Shown here: piece after piece, positions 1 through 12,041 of the stretch
How positions within the stretch are numbered: the first letter of the stretch is position 1
Layout of the letters: each line of letters opens with the position of its first letter
NCBI GenBank assembly: GCA_964035795.1
Contig: OZ038321.1
Location: 4,816,804 to 4,880,803 of the forward strand
DNA from: Pterobdella sp. o SKG-2022
Lineage: Eukaryota > Annelida > Clitellata > Hirudinida > Piscicolidae
Reading direction: 5' to 3'
Length of the DNA: 64,000 nt
The notes under the pieces: model-generated
The model's input: the letters and a program-made list of their open reading frames with translations, nothing else
Told to the model about the DNA's origin: nothing
Database searches by the model: none
Made by a program: the position numbers and the translations under genes

Positions 1-3000
1 GGTCAAATATGAAGGCTTAATAAATCAATTATAATTTAATGGTTTATTCTTCATATGAGACCCTTTTCACGTTTTGCTTTATTATTTGATGTTCTTTTAC
101 CTAGGAAGTTATTTTGAATTTCCAGATGAAGCAGAGTTAAATGGTGCGAAAGATCTGCATGAAAACGCATGTTGTGAACTTTGATGGAGATTCAGTTGAG
201 AACGTGTTAATCTTTATTGTTGTATCAGTAAAATAACCGATTCTCATAGTTTCATGCAGAGTTTTTTAAAACTATCAAACAAACATAAATTTCGACATTT
301 TGAAAATTTAAATTCATTAAAATTTTTTAACTTCTACAATATTCTCTAATTCAAAAAATATATTCGTTGCGTTAATTATTGTACTGGAAGACCAAGCCCC
401 TTCAACACAGCTAAAATAACCTAGAAAATTCTGATCATATCGTTAGGCTTGTATCGTTGTATTGCTAAGGAATTATGAAAAGGTCTTATTGAAAATTTAA
501 GAAAATTCCTTGAATAAACGTGTTTTTAAAAAAAGTCTTCATAAATTCAAAAAATTATATAAAATACAACGTAATGTGTTTTATTGTATACAACACAGCA
601 CTGAAACATATCTGTATGAATGGAGCCAATAACTTATTATAAAAATTTTTGTCCGATGTTTTTGGAGCTGTTGTTGAGATTGATGGAAAATTTTTGAACG
701 TTTCAAAATTTAAAAAATCAAAAAAGTTTAAACTTTGAGAAGATAAATGTGTTTTCATAAATAAAAATTTAAAACATATAAATAAATTTTTCTAAATGTT
801 TTTTTGATATATTTTCCAAATTTTTTTTCACCCATTTGCTTATTTTTTGTATATAAACTTTCATCTAGTTTCCAAGCTTTTTAATATTTATTGTATTGAA
901 AACCTAAATCTTAAGCCTAAAATTTATCTCTGTAGTATTTCACAGTCTATAAATTAACGGATCACCCTTACCCCCTCCTCTACCTTATTTTTCTTTAATT
1001 CGAGTGTCAATTCAATTTCGAACTGAATTCCAATATGTAAAGCCTCAGAGATTATAGTTATGATTATTTGAATTAATTTCAAATTTCTAAAATATTTGAA
1101 CTTATATTTTTTAAAATTTTTGGTCATCTGGTGATTTCTTCTATTTCAAAGTTTCTTTTTTTTCTGTTCAATTTCCCATCAGATATTTATTTTTTTGAAT
1201 ATAATCCAGTTTATCTTTAGTAAAAACTCAAAATAGATGTTAAACTGGGCATTGTTTTAAATTTGCATCCGCACATAAGCATTATCGTCAATACGTCACA
1301 TGCTTAATTTATGATTGGTGCCATCTATCTCATGAAGCATGAACTGATTCTAATATAAAGATATTTTAGTTTCAAAACCAATTAAAATAACTTGAGAATT
1401 CTTATTTTAACTTCCGTTTAGAACTTTAACAAAAAAATTTTTTAAACTTCATTATAATTAATGGTTTTAAATCTAAAATTGAAATAAAAAAGCTTCCGAG
1501 TACAGTTTGAAAGAAGAGGCGGTAAAAAAAAGCAAAAAGACTAAACGACCAGGCACATGCATCTTCACTACAAAACCAATTCTAATTTAAATGCCATCTC
1601 TTGGTGAAAATAAATAAGAAAAAATAGTACTATAAGCAAAAGAGGTATGGGCTAAAGTAAATATAAATAATAATATAGAAATAAAGCTCTAGTGACAAGT
1701 TGTTCACTTGTTTAGTTTATTGATGCAGTCGATGGTTTATACCTAATCTCAATTATGAATTACATATTCACTCATCATTGTTTCAATATACTTTCATTCA
1801 AACTCTCTCACAAAACCTCCTCTATTTCAAAGTATCATTTCTAGCATATAAACCTACAGATAGCATTGCTCCTTCAAGAGCCACAAAGTGAACAAACGAT
1901 ACCACTAAGTCCCATATCAATCAATTTGTCTCCATGAATCCAAAGCACAAAACAAAACTTCTTCAAAGCTCATATTTAGAGTTGTACTTGTCTTGTAAAT
2001 CAAAAAAAAACTTTTTTGATTTTTTTGTAAAGAATTAACTAATGGGCTTGTTAGCAGAAGCTGCATGGAAAAGATGCCATGTTTCCAGAATTACTATCGC
2101 TGATGCTTGAACTAATAGCAATTAAACTCATTTCAATTCGGATATTCATAGAAATTTGGTTTTATTTTTTATTTTCATGGAATAAAAATACATGAGAATC
2201 TTGTATCGAGTTTTTTTGAAAATCTGTAAAAAGCTCAAAAAAAATTCAAATAGCGTCTTGGATCAGATATAAAAATTTTCTAAAACCTAATCACCGGACA
2301 ACAAATAATTAAAAACAATACTATGCTGAAGTTTATTGTGCAATGCTATTAACATCGCAGTACACTTTCAATTACATTAAGAATTCATATATCGCAACCT
2401 AAAGATGATGACGTTCACGTTGTACGCTGCGGCAAAGAGCCATCAAAGATTACGACTTTCTTTAATGCATATGTTTAACTTTCAATTTTCAAAGTTTTTC
2501 TAACTTTTCCATTTTCATGCCAATTTTCTTCGTATTGTTTTTTCATATTTTGCTTTGTTTACCACGAGGGTATGATTTAATGGTTTGATTGAAAGAGGAA
2601 TATAAGCTTAGTTTTAATTAAATTTAGTCATAAACAAAGAAAAATTTATCTAACGCATGGAACTTTCCCTACTTTGCTCAACCATAACCAAGAATCAGTT
2701 AATTTTTTTACAGTTAAAATTTAACTACTGATAAAAGCGCGCGATTTAAACGTATATACTAATAATGAAGAATAATAATATTTATTTTTTATTTAAAAAT
2801 AATTCAAGCTTTATTTATTTAAAAAGATTTTCGAGGTTTACTTTTGAACTACAAAACTTTGTTGAAGAAATATCTGTCAAATATTGCAAATTATAAAAAA
2901 TTCCCGCCACTTTAAATAATGGAATATGCTAGTTGAAATATGGCAAATATTCATTTAATATTACCTCTGCACGTGCTATTAGTAGCATTATTATTACTGA

Positions 3001-4868
3001 GACTTCTAAAACTACCTAGTATAAAGCTAACGTGGTGTTCTCAGATAACAACTTGTAAAAAATGTATTCAAACGTGAATAATTAGATTTAAGAGATACAT
3101 AAATATTGGTATAAATAATAATAATGTCAATTTATATAACGATGAAAATAGCGCATCTATAAACATCGCAATAAAAGGATAATTATTAGACGCGTTATGT
3201 TGTCTCCGTTATTATATACCATATGCCTTTAATATAAAAACAAATAGTCATAAAAACATATTTCAAAAAATATATAATAATCGAAAAACTTATGAAATCA
3301 TTGTCAAAAAACATCAAATTTGAAAATTTCCAAGACCTCCATTGCGCAGCTAAAGCTAGTCACAAATATGATTTTCATAGCACTAAGAACTAATCAAATT
3401 AAAGAATTTACATGCAATATTTTCTAATAGCCGACTACCTCACAACATGCATGTATTAATCTCCGCAGCGTGAATCGGAAATGATTTTTAGTTTTCAGCA
3501 TGTGACTTGTGCTAGCGAACTTAAACTTACAAGCTTCTTCATTCGACTGCATGTCTGTGCTTTTCTGTTTGTTTGTCTGTGCTTGTTTGTCTTTTTCGAT
3601 GTCTTTTTTTATTATGGTGCATTCTTAGTAGTTTAGATATTTTTTTTTTGAAATCTTTTGTATAATTTTTCAAACTTGGATTATACTTTTAATTTATTTA
3701 ATTTGTTGTTTTTAAAAAAATATTTATTGTAAAAAGACTTCAATGAAGTTTAAATAATTAAACTCACATTTTTCTCTAGTGATTTGCACAAGTAATGCTA
3801 TTAAAATTGAAAGAGAACTTTAAACTCATTTTTGATCTAATTTTTCTCAATACAGACACGGTCGTTTTTTTTTTTTGTGAAATTTAAAAATAACATAGAA
3901 AAAAAATTAGAACTCACAAATTCTCATTTGGAATTTTTTAAACTGAAAAATTCTTATATCATAAAATACCATTTTTAAATTTATACGCCATAAAATAACG
4001 CTTAGTTTGCGAACAACATTTATAATAAAATAAAAAAAATAATAATTAGATTGAAAATTATTATATTAACATTCGAATTTTTTTTTTCGTTATGAATAAA
4101 TATTAGTATTAGATCCTGAATTATTTCAGACAGTTTATAATCGGGAAAAAACAACATTGAAATGATTTGAAATTATTCGAAAAAAATTCTCAAACACATC
4201 TGTTTTTTCAAATTGAAAGAAAATAATCCCAAAAACTCATGAAGGCTTTTTAAAATTAATAAAATAATTCAACTTTTTTGCTTAAAAGTTCATTCAACTA
4301 AACTCCTTATTAGCTCACTACAACTACATCCATCACCGTACTCACAAACATTTCTTGTGCCTTAATCCACCGTATTACAGATGCACTAAAACTGCAGAAA
4401 GTGCAATTTATCTGAGGACCTGATGTGGTATTCTTTCGAATTGCCAGTGATCTGCTAGGCGAAGTTCTGTGAAATCCTTTTGTGTAAGCTCTTTGTTGAC
4501 GGCCATTGTTAAGATTATAAAATTTTCTTCTTGCATTAAATTAATAATTTTCACTTTTAAACGTCAAACTTTCATTTTTTTTTAATAGCTGAATTTTCAA
4601 TTGAAGTTAATTGTTATGATTTTTACATAATTACATTGTTTTTTTTTCCAAGTTTTAAATATTTAATTCACAAAATTTTATTTTTTAAGGTATTTCGGTT
4701 TGACTCGAAACCATTTTTAAAGTTTCTTATTCATCCAAAATGAGTTCTTTTAAAATAAATTTATATCAACTTGTTACATTATTTATTTAAAACATTTTAA
4801 ACAGATCTTCAACTAAAAATTTTAACTTTAATGTAAATTTAATAGAGGCCATCTTACCTATGTCTACG
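1..4868. other. AT-rich stretch with no recognisable gene
   Basis: No open frame of convincing length, splice-bounded exon or RNA gene was seen on either strand. Because the receptor gene on the minus strand is incomplete at its 9.0 kb exon, this stretch is probably its next intron, but no further exon could be found. A slightly GC-richer patch at about 4340-4510 has short open frames on the minus strand that I could not place in a family. Confidence 0.5.
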
Positions 4869-5007
<139 letters not shown>

Positions 5008-5214
5008 CTCACCAATTTAAACTAATGCAGCTGTTGAAAAGTGGAATCAGCTTTCATAATACGTCATCAGACTACATGCAATGGAATGTGTAGAAGGGAA
5101 TATAAGATGTAGCTACACATTGAAGTTTTGCTTGGTTACATCACACCACTACAAAAAAATGCTTGTAAATTTTGGATCTTACTGAGTTTATCATTATAAG
5201 AAAGTTTGTATACA

Positions 5215-5310
5215 ATAATTATTATTTTTATCATTATTACTATTATTTTGGTTATTATTCTCTTCATTGTTAGCATCACCATTATTCTTATTATTACTGG
5301 TATCATCACC
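5215..5310. repeat. Degenerate ATT-rich simple repeat
   Basis: Imperfect run of ATT/TTA-type triplets with scattered ATC units. No coding potential is apparent. Confidence 0.7.
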
Positions 5311-5496
5311 TTTTTTCTATGAAACAATCTATTGAATGGTTCTCCTCTGTTTGTTCATGGTGTATAATAATCAATTAGAATGATGAAATAATTAGTTGGC
5401 TGCGTGTTTATAGTACTATGCAGATAAACACTATTTAGTGCCACATGTTTTTTGTCGCAGTTTTATGACTGCTATGTTTGCTTTCAAAATAATGTT

Positions 5497-5552
5497 AGCA
5501 AATATTAGTTTGAATAGTGTTTATAGCAAATATTAGTTTGAATAGTGTTTAT
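5497..5552. repeat. Perfect 28-bp tandem duplication
   Basis: The unit beginning AGCAAATATTAGTTTGAATA occurs twice back to back without a mismatch. Two copies only, so a recent local duplication is more likely than a minisatellite. Confidence 0.9.
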
Positions 5553-5745
5553 AGAGGCTTTTTTCATCATAATCCCTCTTTTTTTGACATTTAACCTTGA
5601 CGCTTTTGTTCATAGTCATGTTAGCTGTATAATTCTAACTTTTTTAATGCTTTTTGTATTTTATTTTTCCTTTCAATTGATGGCTTCAAGCTTGAATATT
5701 AATCTAAAATTCAGGTTTTATTTCATTCAGCTTTGGAATAATTTT

Positions 5746-5985
5746 TCGATTATTATTATTATTATTTGTAGGGCGCGCAGTTTGCAAGCTAGGTTTGCTG
5801 CAGAGGCGCTGTTCTAATCAGAAGGGCTATGAGAGAGAAATTTGGTTATAAAGATGCGTCTTTAAACGCTTGCGAAAAACTTTAAGAGAAGGTGAAAGAC
5901 GGAGATTAAGTGGAAGAGAGTTTCATAAGTGAGGGGCGATATGCGAGAAGGAGCGATATAAAAAGGAGTTAGAAGAGACAGGCTG
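5746..5985 (-). mobile_element. LINE 3' end fragment with (AAT)n tail
   Basis: Read on the minus strand, the sequence encodes RSFSHIAPHL, a TGA stop, then NSLPLNLRLSPSLKVFRKRL and KTHLYNQ. This matches the conserved C-terminus of many metazoan non-LTR retrotransposon ORF2 proteins (pattern ..FS.AAP.LWNSLP...R..PSL..FK..LKTHLF). The TGA sits where the family has Trp, so the copy is inactive. Further stops follow, then the element ends in an (AAT)n run (seen as ATT units at 5746-5768 on the plus strand), as expected for a LINE 3' tail. The RT and endonuclease are missing, so this is a strongly 5'-truncated insertion. The clade (CR1/Jockey-like) is not certain. It lies downstream of the 9.0 kb receptor exon, in the same orientation as the gene. 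Confidence 0.75.
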
Positions 5986-6189
5986 ATGTAGCCATAAAAC
6001 AAAATTTTTTAAAACAAGGAAGTTATGCAACAAAACGAAACTCTACTTTCGCAATGGGAATAGTATTTATTTCAAGCTAATTAATACTCCTTTCAACAAG
6101 TGTGCTTTTCTTTTTCTTAATACACAGAAAATTTCGCTGAACTATCACTGTTTTCAAACTAATTTTGTTCGATTTTAAACCACACATTT

Positions 6190-6360
6190 CACAAAAAAAA
6201 TCATTATCATCACCACCATTTAACATCATTTTCAACGTCATCATCACACCATCATTATGTTCACAACTATTCCTTCACCATCACCACTACCGCATAACCA
6301 CCTTTACCATCCTACCACCAGCCTCATCATCATCAACATCATCATCATCATCATTCTAGC
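6190..6360. repeat. (ATC)n/(CAT)n-rich simple repeat
   Basis: Imperfect trinucleotide tract of ATC, ACC and CAT units ending in a clean (ATC) run near 6328-6353. The reading frames through it are low-complexity (Ser, His, Ile) and are not taken as genes. Confidence 0.8.
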
Positions 6361-8089
6361 TTGCTTAAATTTTATTTTTTCACCACGTTGCACTGCAAAA
6401 TAAAGTATTACTGAAAGAGATAGAAGAAACAAAGCTTGAATGACAAAATGCAATGAAGTTCAACTATCTTAGAAATGAATTTACTCATAGAGCGATCAAT
6501 TTCAGAAAGTCTGTTTTTGGCTGGTATCAAAGAAAGCTTATAAACTTGATTGAAAAGCTTTTTTAATTTTTTAATTGAATAAATTATTTTAAGAAGCATT
6601 TAAATGTGTTTTTTCATAGCGTCTCCTAAAAAAACTGATTTTTTTGAAAAATCTATTTTTTTCTTCTTATAACAAGAAAAAGATACTACAAAATACATGT
6701 TTAAACACCAAAAAAATCGCGAAAAACTATAAAACAAAATTTAAAAAAAAATGCATGAAAAATAAAAATTATTTAAAAAAAAGAAAAACCACAGAATATG
6801 AACTTTCTAATGATACTCAGCAAAAATGCTTTGAAAGCAACAACTTTTACAACAGGTGGCCTGGTTAGATGAATGGAAAAGGATGAATTAAACTTTTTAT
6901 CGTACTTTTATCACAGAATTTTCATAAGTTGTTTTGAATATTTTTATTCATATTTATTTAAAAAATAGTGAAATGTGAAACATAAATCACTGTTGGGTTT
7001 GAAAAATGAATGTTTTTGGTTTCAAATTTTTTATCAACATTTTTTGTTTCCTATTGCTGAGTTTGCAGTGTACATATTCAAAATTCCAACTAATTTTTCT
7101 CAAAAAATTTTTTTTTTTGAACGTCGAAGATTGTTTTAAAACTGTCTTTTATCCTTCAAGTTTTCAAGAAATTTTTGGTCATTAAGCTTTTTTTAATCTT
7201 CACAGAAGCTTAAAAAAGATTTGCCATCCATCTTAGTTAATTTTCAAATACGTAACATCACCACACTAATAAAAACAATAAATAATAAATGTCAAACATT
7301 GAATTGGACAAAATTTTGAAAATAAAAAATGAACAAATAGTTTTAAACTCATAAATCTAATTAAAAACAAAAAAAATGAACTAGTTAATTTTTATTTTTT
7401 TTTCTAATAGAATAAATCAATCAAAACAAAAATAATGATAATTATGTACGAAATAAACCAGCTTACGCCGAAACTACGCTACAGTATTTGAGATTTTGAG
7501 CAGAAAAAAAATTTTTGTTTTATAAAACTTTTTGGCAAAATATTTATGTGTTGAAAAAAGACCCGTAAAAAAATTTGAATCATGGTCGAATGCTTTAGAT
7601 TTTTATTCAATTTTTGGTTAACATTTCTTCTTACTTGATCCTTATTTTGAATGAGTATGAAGGGATAAAAAAGTATTGTACGCTTCATTAGAGGCATTTT
7701 GTTCATATTACAAGTTTCTAAACTGGCTTATTCCAATTGGGATAAATTTTCAAATGATTTGTTAATTAAAATTCAATTTTTTTTACAAGTTTCCAACAAT
7801 TTAGATGCCTTATTTGTTGTATGTCATGTATTCATGTTTTGTATTTTCAAATACGTATGATAGGATTATTTGGTTTATACCATGAATGAAAAAATGCTAA
7901 TGTTTTGTTTAAAAAATTAACAACCAACTTAATAGAAACATTATGTGAAAAAGTATCAAACTGAAAGTGAATCATTATAATTTTCAATACACAATCAAAT
8001 TCCGCTACTATTAAAAACAGGTATAAATGGTGTTTAGTAAGTCGACCATTAGGTTCTTTTTGGCTGGAGTTAATATGGAGTAGCGCTCT
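6361..8089. other. AT-rich stretch with no recognisable gene
   Basis: Poly(A)/poly(T)-rich sequence with only short, compositionally biased open frames. No splice-bounded exon, tRNA or transposon coding motif was recognised on either strand. Confidence 0.5.
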
Positions 8090-8274
8090 GTAATGTTATA
8101 TAATATAATGCGTTAGTTATAAAAAGCTTTTCCTTGAAGTTCAAAGCGCTTGCCACGAATTTAATGTAACAAAAGCACACTGTTGAACAGGTGCTAATTG
8201 TCGGCCCACGCGGTATCGAACTAGGTAACTTTAGATAATTAGTCTAATACTCAAAAACTGAGCTATACGGACTG
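8090..8274 (-). mobile_element. tRNA-derived SINE, copy 1
   Basis: On the minus strand the 5' end is tRNA-like: TATAGCTCAGT resembles a Pol III A box, a five-base anticodon-type stem TTAGA/TCTAA closes a 7-base loop, and TAGTTCGATACC resembles a B box. A non-tRNA body follows (GTGGGCCGACAATTAGCACC and on), ending in a CATTA-type tail (ACGCATTATATTATATAACA). The same head, body and tail recur at 59.7 kb and 63.6 kb, always on the minus strand, which defines a family. The head resembles Ile- or Val-type tRNAs by anticodon loop, but the three copies differ there, so the parent tRNA is not fixed. No clear target-site duplication was found here. Confidence 0.85.
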
Positions 8275-8280
8275 ACCAAT

Positions 8281-8402
8281 CAATCGCGAAACCAAAACCC
8301 CAGGTATGACCGACCGAAAGGTCGACTGACTTATTTAACTAGGGTTTTGGTTACTCAGGGTGCTAGTGCTTACCATAATAAAATAATTATAGCGCTACTC
8401 AA
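8281..8402. other. Inverted-repeat cluster beside SINE copy 1
   Basis: Contains a perfect short hairpin CGACCGAAAGGTCG (5-bp stem, GAAA loop) nested inside longer arms AACCAAAACCC / AGGGTTTTGGTT. AGCGCTACTC at about 8390-8399 is the exact inverse of GAGTAGCGCT at about 8079-8088, on the other side of the SINE. Function unknown; it could be the edge of an older repeat into which the SINE inserted. Confidence 0.5.
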
Positions 8403-9038
8403 TGGCATTGAACGTTGGTCATTTCACTTTGAGATATATCAAATGCAACGACAGAAGTTTATTTAAAATCTGTACAAAGCTTTTTTTTAAGCATTTGTTG
8501 ATTTAATTAGTCTTCAAAAAGCGGTGTGCCCTTTTGAATAAAACCTTCACTGTAGTTTTACTACAATGTGCTTAAAAGTTTTAACAGTTTTTGATGTTAA
8601 GAGCACAGAAACTATAAATTTTATAGCAGAAAAAACTATAAAGATGGAAATGAACTTTTCATTTGAGAATACATTTTGGAAGATACTTAAAAGCTTTTCG
8701 CATGATTTTAAACTATTTCAATTTATTAAAACTGAAAAATATTTCAAAAACACTTGATATTTTTAATGTCTTTTTGCATTGAATAAATGTTATGACACAT
8801 CAAAAGCTTATGTATGAAAATTAAATAAAATGAAACTCATTGAACATTATTAATTTCTTAAAATTTTTTTATTTAATTGGAACAATAATGAATAATTAAT
8901 AACACTGACTGAGAATCATAAACCTCAGAAATGAGAAGTAAAGTCACACAATTGAATTCAAATAAAAGTAATAACAACATAATATAATGATATTTAATGA
9001 GAAATCACTACTTCTGATAATAACAGAAGCCACCTCAC
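8403..9038. other. Intronic sequence below the 9.0 kb exon
   Basis: AT-rich sequence immediately past the splice donor of the receptor exon at 9039-9236 (minus strand). It begins at the donor GTGAGG (plus-strand CCTCAC at 9033-9038). No further exon was recognised. Confidence 0.55.
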
Positions 9039-9236
9039 CTTTCTGAGGTAGTCTCTCACAGTACTCCCATTCTTCCAAGCCTTGAAAGGCTCATGACACT
9101 TGACCCCCCTCACTCCATCGTTGTGGATCACTCCTTTTTTGAATATCACATCCAGCAGCCGATCCTCTTTTTCAAACAGTTCTCTCAGACCTCTTTGGGC
9201 CACTCCTAATGCGTCGATGCTCAAGGCTGCTTCCAG
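9039..9236 (-). CDS. AMPA-type glutamate receptor, amino-terminal domain exon (seventh in window)
   Basis: Sixty-six codons in a phase 0-0 exon. The acceptor reads ...CTCATCCAG and the donor is AAAG|GTGAGG. It encodes LEAALSIDALGVAQRGLREL, then a variable loop with Lys and Asp, then RGVKCHEPFKAWKNGSTVRD and YLRK. This matches the end of the iGluR amino-terminal domain, where AMPA receptors have a T/EAALTYD.V.VM..AFR..R helix, then GDCLANP..PW and a helix leading to GLTG. The Cys in RGVKC aligns with the ATD Cys that forms a disulfide to the Cys in TVCDIL (exon 49565-50068), and both are present. NGS is a potential N-glycosylation sequon. An insertion of about ten residues (around VIFKKGVIHNDG) is longer than in vertebrate GluA. 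The following exon (GLTG..., then S1) is not seen below. Family assignment is firm; AMPA rather than kainate is an inference. Confidence 0.88.
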
Positions 9237-10906
9237 CTGGATGAGAGTTGGCTTAGTATGTAATTATAACTATTATTAAAAATGAGATTATTGTAGTTTT
9301 AGTTTCAAGAGTTTCAAAACCACATAATTATTATAAAAAAGCTATAGGTTTAATGATGGTGTAGTTAATAACGACGGTCTTTTGCTTAATAAATTTTTAT
9401 ATAATTTAGTTATTTAATATATATCTTGATAAAACAAAGTATAAATAATAAAAGAATTTATTGAGCGCTACTTCTACAGCGTTCAAGAGCGAGTTCTTAT
9501 TTTGGTGGGCAATTGAGACATAAGTCAGTTAGGTAAGTTTAATGGTGTTGTGGTGTATGGTGTGTTTGGGTTGGTAGTCGAGTAGTTTTTGTATAAATGG
9601 GGTTGTTATAAATTGATTTTTTGAGGTTTATTAAAGAAGTAGTATAAAAAATGTATTGTTAGTTTATTTCCTTCTGTAGCTTAAAATTTAATAATCGTTA
9701 CTTAGTTATATAAACCATTTGATAACTATTATATAATTCACCAACTTAGTACTTGAAATACTTTAGAAAAATATACTTTGAAGCTAAAAACCAAAATTAC
9801 CTTTTTTTTTTATCAAACAAAGCAATTATTTAAATGCTGAAACTTTTATTTAAACTTTTGTCAATTTTTCTAGAAAATTAAGGCTATGAATTAGTTACCA
9901 AATAAATACTAATATTTTATGACAGTTGGGTATGAAAAAAATGCGGTTTCTATCAAAAAAGAAAACTCTGAGTAATTATAATTCAAAAACTTCATTTGCA
10001 ACACACTAATGCATGTTTAATGAATAATGAAGGTGATAGATAAAATGAGCAGAGCTTTTGTAATTGGATCTTGCCTTCAGAGTGCTTCGCAGATGCTTAT
10101 GGTATAACTAAAAAAATTAATACACATGGAAAAAATGAAATAATATAAATTGAATAAATATTAAATCAAATTGTCGTTGAATAGCTATTTAAAATTGACC
10201 AATAAGAACACAAAATTGTTTTTGTCAAACATAATATGAAGTTTTGCATTGAATCCACGTCTTTCAAGTTTTTCCTTTGGCTGTTTTGTACATGTTTCGA
10301 AGTCTTTTATTTTCTGTTCAAGAAATTTGGATCATTCACATTAGTGAGAGGAAGGCGCTGAGAAGGGCAATTCTTTGGTGGTTATAAAGTTTATTGGGAA
10401 TTTTCGATCTATAAGTTGTTGACTTGGGAGTAAATGCAAAGATTGAAACTGAATGAGAACTAATAAATATTATATAACAAGTAAATAAATTAAAAAATGT
10501 CTTGAAAAAAATAATTGATGGAATAAAAAAATAATGGATTTGAAAAAATCTTTAATATTCATAATTAAAAAAAACAATCATACGCTTCAATAAAAAAAAA
10601 AAAAACAAATACCAAAAAAAATAAAAAGAATAATAAAAAATATTTAAAATTTAATGATGGAAAAATCTTGCATTGATTGTAGCATGCAACACGGGGTAAG
10701 CTTCATCAGACGTCATAGCATCCCATCAACAGATTCAACAGCGCAGACATCATGACAGCCGTAGACATCAAAAAATTAATACGGGGTTTCTAATAGTGGA
10801 TTAGAAGTATGGTGTGATGTACGTAAAAATGGAAAAATATGGAAATTTTTTCATGTGGAAGATTGAAGTGGGGTTGAGAATTTGTAGTGAACAAAATTAG
10901 CATTAA
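9237..10906 (-). other. Intron sequence, no gene recognised
   Basis: Start of a 7.3 kb intron between receptor exons 16539-16706 and 9039-9236. Mostly AT-rich. A GC-richer patch at about 10680-10770 has open frames on the minus strand with several Met/Leu residues but no splice context compatible with the flanking phase 0 exons. I treat it as an unclassified repeat. Confidence 0.55.
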
Positions 10907-10986
10907 TATATCTAAGAACAAAAATAAATTTTATTGAGATACAAAGCTTTGTATCTAAAAAAAATTTATTTTTGTTCTTAAATATA
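10907..10986. repeat. 80-bp near-perfect palindrome
   Basis: Two 40-base arms meet with no spacer at ACAAAG|CTTTGT (centre 10946/10947). Reading outward from the centre, the inner 34 positions pair with only two mismatches, and pairing continues with one further mismatch to TATAT/ATATA ends. It can form a cruciform or hairpin. It may be a small foldback (MITE-like) element, but no target-site duplication is clear. It lies in the receptor intron. Confidence 0.9.
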
Positions 10987-11154
10987 CTGGTTTTATAGCG
11001 GCTAGTATAAAATCAAAATTAGAATTCATGAAACATCATAAGTACCTTTATATTTGATAGTCTTCGCACTACTTTGAAAACCTTGCATCCAAAAGTTTTG
11101 GAATAAATGAATTTGAAAACTTTTGGTTTTTAAGTTAAAACCATCAAATTTTTT

Positions 11155-12041
11155 GATATAATATATATAATATATATGGTGGCAGTAACTTGTCTTCAAG
11201 TATTGCCATTGCTTTGCAAACAGTTTCTGGCTTGAAGATGGCTTTTCAAACCCGCAGAGGACTTGCACACCTTCCCACATTTGCCACGTATATGAAAAAA
11301 TTCGGGATGGATGGATCAGTGAGAGTGTTAAAAATATGGACTTTTTGAACCTTTCATGCCATCTACACTTTTGCAGATTTTGCCACAAATGTTATAAATA
11401 TTGCTATATGGCTTTGCGCAAATAGAGTTCTGACGAGTAGTGTGCACTGAGCTGACCTTCTCATGCTTGGCCGAAAAAACACGACGTCGATGGGACCTTA
11501 AATGGCTCAGAAAACCCGCTCTGCTCAAACATGGTCTCCCACATTGACCGCACGTTAGTTGTGACCTGCTTAGTAATGTTTCCTTTTTGGAGATCGCGTT
11601 TTCCCTTCTGCTGTCCTCAAAAAGACCACTTGCTTCAAAAATTACTTTTCTCTAAGTTAACCTGTTTTGCGCTTGTGTTTTCCATGACTCGGAGTTATTC
11701 CCGCATTTTCTGAAGGTTTGTTTCAAGCAATCTTTGACTCATTTTTTAGGTTTGTGAGCCAATCTTTTGCCATCGGCAAGTTGCCCATAAAATATTCGCT
11801 TTGAAATCCGTTCGTTGGAAAATTTTAATAAGTGGCCGCTCCATCTGAGCTGTTGCTTGGAGATTAGGACTCCGATGTTACAGATATTTGCCATCTCAAG
11901 TATTTCGGTGTCGCTGATGTGCATCTGCCATTTTATGCCCAGGATCTTACGCAGAAACTGTTGGTGAAAACGCTCAAGTTGTTTACGGGTGCCTGGTATA
12001 TGTGGTGCAAATATATATAAAATAAACGAACTATTAAACAT
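11155..12041 (-). mobile_element. LINE ORF2 C-terminus with C2H2-like fingers
   Basis: Minus-strand fragments read in order: RKQLERFHQQFLRKILGIKW, QLRWSGHLLKFSNERISKRI, FYGQLADGKR. This is the post-RT region of a non-LTR retrotransposon (family pattern RRH..LE.FHQRCLR.IL.I.W...RW.GH......R..KQ.FYGEL..GKR). About 200 bases on come zinc-finger-like segments: LTCGQCGRPCLSRAGFLSHL (ending in RSHRR), YNICGKICKSVDGMKGSK and GKCGKVCKSSAGLKSHLQAR. It ends at an AT microsatellite (11155-11178) that may be the tail. Stops and frameshifts interrupt it; RT core and endonuclease are absent. The copy at 63.2 kb belongs to the same family. Confidence 0.85.

Noticed and set aside
4340..4510. Possible degenerate transposase N-terminus or receptor exon on the minus strand
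   Set aside because: MAVNKELTQKDFTELRLADH looks like protein, but it breaks soon after, has a poor donor and does not match the receptor's expected next segment.
8090..8274. A functional tRNA gene
   Set aside because: The tRNA-like part lacks paired acceptor ends and is fused to a repeated body, so it is a SINE.
8318..8335. Hammerhead ribozyme around the GAAA hairpin
   Set aside because: The conserved CTGATGA core is missing.
10680..10770. GC-richer patch considered as a receptor exon
   Set aside because: Stops in the useful frames and no acceptor/donor pair in phase 0; the flanking exons already join correctly.
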